Shown here piece after piece: positions 6,905-8,781 of a DNA stretch of 8,781 nucleotides (the stretch's first letter is position 1; every line of letters starts with the position of its first letter). The notes under the pieces were generated by a model. The model was not told the DNA's origin. It ran no database searches and was given only the letters and a program-made list of their open reading frames with translations. A program made the translations under genes and the position numbers. Where the stretch lies: positions 1 to 8,781 of the forward strand of contig JAEZLR010000012.1 in assembly GCA_023415205.1 (NCBI GenBank), written 5' to 3'. This DNA is from Bacillota bacterium. Its GTDB lineage: Bacteria > Bacillota > Clostridia > DSM-8532.

Positions 6905-7669
6905 TTAAAAGGTTACTGCTGCCGCGTCAGGCGGGTTTTGGGTTAGCGTGTCAATGAGATTGCCAATCTCCGTGCGGAGTGTATCGCTGTCAGATTCATC
7001 ACCTGCGAGTTTTACATACACCGTCGTGCCGTTCGCATCAAAGAAAGCGAAGTAGAAAATGGTTTTGATTCCTTTGCTGTTCGCGTCAGTCAAGAAATAG
7101 CCTGCCGTAACTGGAATGCCATTGATTTCGGAAGTATCCTCATTTCCTACGACTACGTTATCGGTTACTGGGTGTCCGTTTGCGGAGAGGATGATTTTCG
7201 CATTTCCAGTAGCACCCTCGAAGAACATAAGCGCCTTGTCTGTAGTGCGGAATGTTGCGGAGCCGGTAACCGGCAGCGTGCCAAAGAGAACATAGCTCTC
7301 ATCTTCTGTGAACTCACGGTTAATTGCGTCACCCCAGTCGGCATCCCATGCGAAATTGGCTTCACCTACGCTGCTGCCTTTGTAGAAGCTTAGCGTATTG
7401 CCATTACCCAAATCCGCAGTCAGCGTTTTGCCACTAAACCATCCCACGTTGTTACCGAACAACCCGACGAGAACCACGACTAGAACGAAGCAAGCGGCTA
7501 TGGGTGCGAGCCACCTCCAGCTAACCAATGTTTTATTCATAGAAAACATCCTATCCTTTTCAGATTGCCCGGTGTGTGCGTGAGCGAGTATGGAGTCAAG
7601 CATCCGCGCTTCGGCGGTTTCGTCAGGCTCGATCTTGCTCCAAGAATCGAAGATATTCTTATTCTTCAT
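6905..7669 (-). CDS. Single-pass membrane anti-sigma factor
   Basis: This 254-aa protein is the likely inhibitor of the ECF sigma factor encoded just upstream. Residues 1-50 are a soluble, acidic and helical N-terminus that would bind the sigma factor in the cytoplasm. One membrane segment lies at about 53-71 (WLAPIAACFVLVVVLVGLFG). The remaining ~180 residues would be outside the cell, giving an N-in/C-out topology. The outer part is rich in beta-like and Gly/Asp/Thr stretches (INGIPVTAGYFLTDA, IFYFAFFDANGTTVYVKLAG), resembling the DUF4367-type sensor region of Firmicute anti-sigma proteins; I assign this only by pattern. No zinc-binding HxxxCxxC motif is seen. Two upstream GTG codons (7681, 7678) are in frame, but AGGTGG is spaced correctly for the ATG at 7669. 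The start overlaps the sigma gene's end by 11 bp, implying translational coupling. Confidence 0.88.
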   Translation of the reverse strand: MKNKNIFDSWSKIEPDETAEARMLDSILAHAHTGQSEKDRMFSMNKTLVSWRWLAPIAACFVLVVVLVGLFGNNVGWFSGKTLTADLGNGNTLSFYKGSSVGEANFAWDADWGDAINREFTEDESYVLFGTLPVTGSATFRTTDKALMFFEGATGNAKIILSANGHPVTDNVVVGNEDTSEINGIPVTAGYFLTDANSKGIKTIFYFAFFDANGTTVYVKLAGDESDSDTLRTEIGNLIDTLTQNPPDAAAVTF

Positions 7670-8156
7670 GGATGTCACCACCTATCCTTTCTTTCAGGAG
7701 GACACGCGCCTCGTGTAAATGATTGCGGATAGTTGATTGGGGTTTTTCTAGGATTTTTGAAATCTCAGGCGTGGTGTAACCTTCATAATAGTAAAGGTAG
7801 ACCACCGTCTTGTACTTATCGGGTAAACCTATGACAATTCCAAAAGTGTCGTCAATCTCAATATTCCCCATACCTTGGAGGTTTTCGTAGTCCGCCAAGT
7901 CCTCGCTTTTGCGAAACCAGCGCCTTAGACTGTTCTTACAGGCATTTGATGCGGTTCTGATTAGCCACGCCTTCTCATGCTCCTCACTCTCAAAAACCAT
8001 GCCGGACTTAATCATCTTATAGAAAGTGTCCGACACGGCGTCTTCTGTATCAGCAGGATTCTTCATAAAGGCGAAGCAGACTCGATAGATTGTTTTCACA
8101 TGGCGAGTGTAAATCTCCGCAATCTCTTTATCCGTACGTAATAAAGATTTTGCCAT
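7659..8156 (-). CDS. ECF-family RNA polymerase sigma factor
   Basis: This 165-aa protein directs RNA polymerase to a dedicated promoter set, normally when its membrane anti-sigma partner releases it. Region 2 covers about residues 12-80, including DTEDAVSDTFYKMIKS for core binding and -10 recognition and EKAWLIRTASNACKNSLRR at its end. Region 4 covers about 105-157 (LPDKYKTVVYLYYYEGYTTP, EISKILEKPQSTIRNHLHEA), giving the -35-binding HTH. There is no N- or C-terminal extension, so regulation must come from the partner gene. The ATG at 8156 has AGGAGGG (8164-8170) with 7-nt spacing. Its last 11 bp overlap the anti-sigma gene. Confidence 0.95.
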   Translation of the reverse strand: MAKSLLRTDKEIAEIYTRHVKTIYRVCFAFMKNPADTEDAVSDTFYKMIKSGMVFESEEHEKAWLIRTASNACKNSLRRWFRKSEDLADYENLQGMGNIEIDDTFGIVIGLPDKYKTVVYLYYYEGYTTPEISKILEKPQSTIRNHLHEARVLLKERIGGDIHEE

Positions 8157-8242
8157 CGCTTTGCCCTCCTTTCACTACTAATACAATCGAGCAGGTAAAA
8201 GTGCCGGATGTTTTCTTAGATAATTTTGGGTAAAAAATTAGC

Positions 8243-8260
8243 GGCGTATTTTTTCACGCC
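8243..8260 (-). promoter_or_regulatory. Small hairpin in the sigma-factor gene leader
   Basis: GGCGT (8243-8247) and ACGCC (8256-8260) form a 5-bp GC-rich stem with an 8-nt loop. On the minus strand a T-run follows only after a 5-nt gap, so it is a poor terminator. It lies within the ~165-nt leader of the sigma-factor transcript. A weak attenuator is possible; chance is also possible. Confidence 0.25.
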
Positions 8261-8326
8261 TCCGTAATGTGATTCCAGTATCTAAAAGCCTGCGTTTTCG
8301 AAGTTTCTGTGCTTACATAAGGATAT

Positions 8327-8355
8327 ATCATTTCACTGTGTTAATGTTTTGTCAA
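8327..8355 (-). promoter_or_regulatory. Candidate sigma-A-type promoter of the sigma/anti-sigma operon
   Basis: A perfect TTGACA (8350-8355) is followed after 17 bp by AATGAT (8327-8332, four of six matches to TATAAT) on the minus strand. Transcription would start near 8320 and give a leader of ~165 nt before the ATG at 8156. I saw no GGAAC-type ECF promoter that would show self-activation, though this sigma factor's own specificity is unknown. Confidence 0.45.
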
Positions 8356-8507
8356 TAGAAATATGGGGCTGTGATTGTCACGTTCCCGCAAACACATATA
8401 AAAGGGCCTAACAAGGTTTAGGTTTTTCCAAACGGAAGGCCGGAGCTCCGATGTTTTGTAGGAACACGGGAGCCTAGTGTATACGTATCGAAAAAAATAA
8501 AAAGAAA

Positions 8508-8531
8508 ACCTGCCATCATAAGTAGGCAGGT
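8508..8531 (-). terminator. Rho-independent terminator of the right-edge AraC-type gene
   Basis: ACCTGCC (8508-8514) and GGCAGGT (8525-8531) form a perfect 7-bp GC-rich stem with a 10-nt loop. On the minus strand it is followed by a long U-rich tail (down to about 8491). It lies about 80 bp past the stop codon of the AraC-type gene. On the plus strand there is no T-run, so the direction is leftward. Confidence 0.8.
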
Positions 8532-8612
8532 ATAGATATATAGTAAAGGATCGGTCAACCGCAATCATATTTGTCATTCTTTTCTCAAGTACAGGTATTA
8601 TCTACAAAACCT

Positions 8613-8781
8613 CTACATTGATTTAGCTTGTTCTCTACATACTTTTCGATAGGCAGTTGGCGATATTCCTCTTTTTGATGTAAATTGCTTAATAAAATAT
8701 GTGTCATATTCAAATCCTGTAGACCGAGCAATCTCATTTAAGCTCATATCAGTATGAATGAGCAGTTCGCCAGCGATTTGC
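8613..8781 (-). CDS. AraC-family regulator, C-terminal HTH (5' part outside window)
   Basis: Only the last 56 codons are visible, ending at a TAG at 8613-8615. They cover the second half of an AraC-type DNA-binding domain: QIAGELLIHTDMSLNEIARS, then TGFEYDTYFIKQFTSKRGIS and PTAYRK. The pattern I-A-x-x-x-G-F-x-x-x-x-Y-F-x-x-x-F-x-x-x-x-G-x-x-P-x-x-Y-R is diagnostic for the family. The domain is at the C-terminus, unlike the AraC/GyrI protein at 4972-5883, so the two are of different architecture. The sensor domain, if any, is not visible. Confidence 0.9.
   Translation of the reverse strand, partial: QIAGELLIHTDMSLNEIARSTGFEYDTYFIKQFTSKRGISPTAYRKVCREQAKSM

Larger units (their letters stand above)
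8157..8612. other. 456-bp intergenic region upstream of the sigma-factor gene
   Basis: No gene is supported here. The region contains the terminator of the AraC-type gene at the right edge (8508-8531), the operon promoter candidate (8327-8355) and a small leader hairpin (8243-8260). Between 8360 and 8490 short GC-rich repeats such as CCTAA/TTAGG (8407-8422) and GGAGCTCC (near 8443-8450) occur, but I could not fit them to a known riboswitch or RNA. Confidence 0.5.

Noticed and set aside
8341..8577. Minus-strand open frame of 78 codons upstream of the sigma gene
   Set aside because: It contains the terminator hairpin and its U-rich tail (8491-8531) and overlaps the promoter candidate; no domain or ribosome binding site supports it.

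Overview
This window looks like chromosomal DNA of a low-to-moderate GC Firmicute, most likely a motile member of the Clostridia. The reasons are strong AGGAGG-type ribosome binding sites, AT-rich intergenic DNA with TTGACA/TATAAT-like promoters, hairpin-plus-U-run terminators, and the gene families present (a chemoreceptor with clostridial-type tandem HAMP segments, a very large MalT-like LuxR regulator, an ECF sigma/anti-sigma pair). This assignment is an inference; no rRNA or other taxonomic marker is present.

Every gene I can support lies on the minus strand, so transcription runs right to left. Starting from the right: the last ~56 codons of an AraC-type regulator end at 8613, followed by its terminator (about 8508-8531). 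Next is a sigma-factor operon: a promoter candidate (8327-8355), a ~165-nt leader with a small hairpin, an ECF sigma factor, and a translationally overlapping single-pass membrane anti-sigma factor. It closes with a strong terminator at 6805-6839. Then comes a small P-loop kinase (6049-6666) of unknown substrate, followed after a 165-bp gap holding a perfect dyad by an AraC-type regulator with a GyrI-like ligand-binding domain (start corrected to 5883). A terminator follows at 4777-4804.

The centre is an 852-aa LuxR-family ATPase regulator (start corrected to 4567), preceded by a promoter with a 20-bp-spaced direct repeat and a perfect 7-7-7 dyad next to its ribosome binding site. Between it and the leftmost gene is a 452-bp stretch without an intact gene. 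It holds a frameshifted gene remnant bounded by two near-identical 28-bp repeats, each encoding nearly the same C-terminal tail and stop codon. The leftmost gene is a methyl-accepting chemotaxis protein, cut by the window edge, with a second 7-7-7 dyad against its -10 box.

Functionally the window is a sensing and regulation neighbourhood: one chemoreceptor, one membrane-gated sigma factor and three cytoplasmic ligand-responsive regulators, with one small-molecule or nucleotide kinase. No biosynthetic operon, mobile-element gene, CRISPR array or RNA gene was found. I did not find a clear new system. The most interesting leads are the repeat-bounded gene remnant, the regulatory architecture upstream of the LuxR and chemoreceptor genes, a promoter that would give only a ~40-nt transcript, and the kinase plus GyrI-domain regulator pair.
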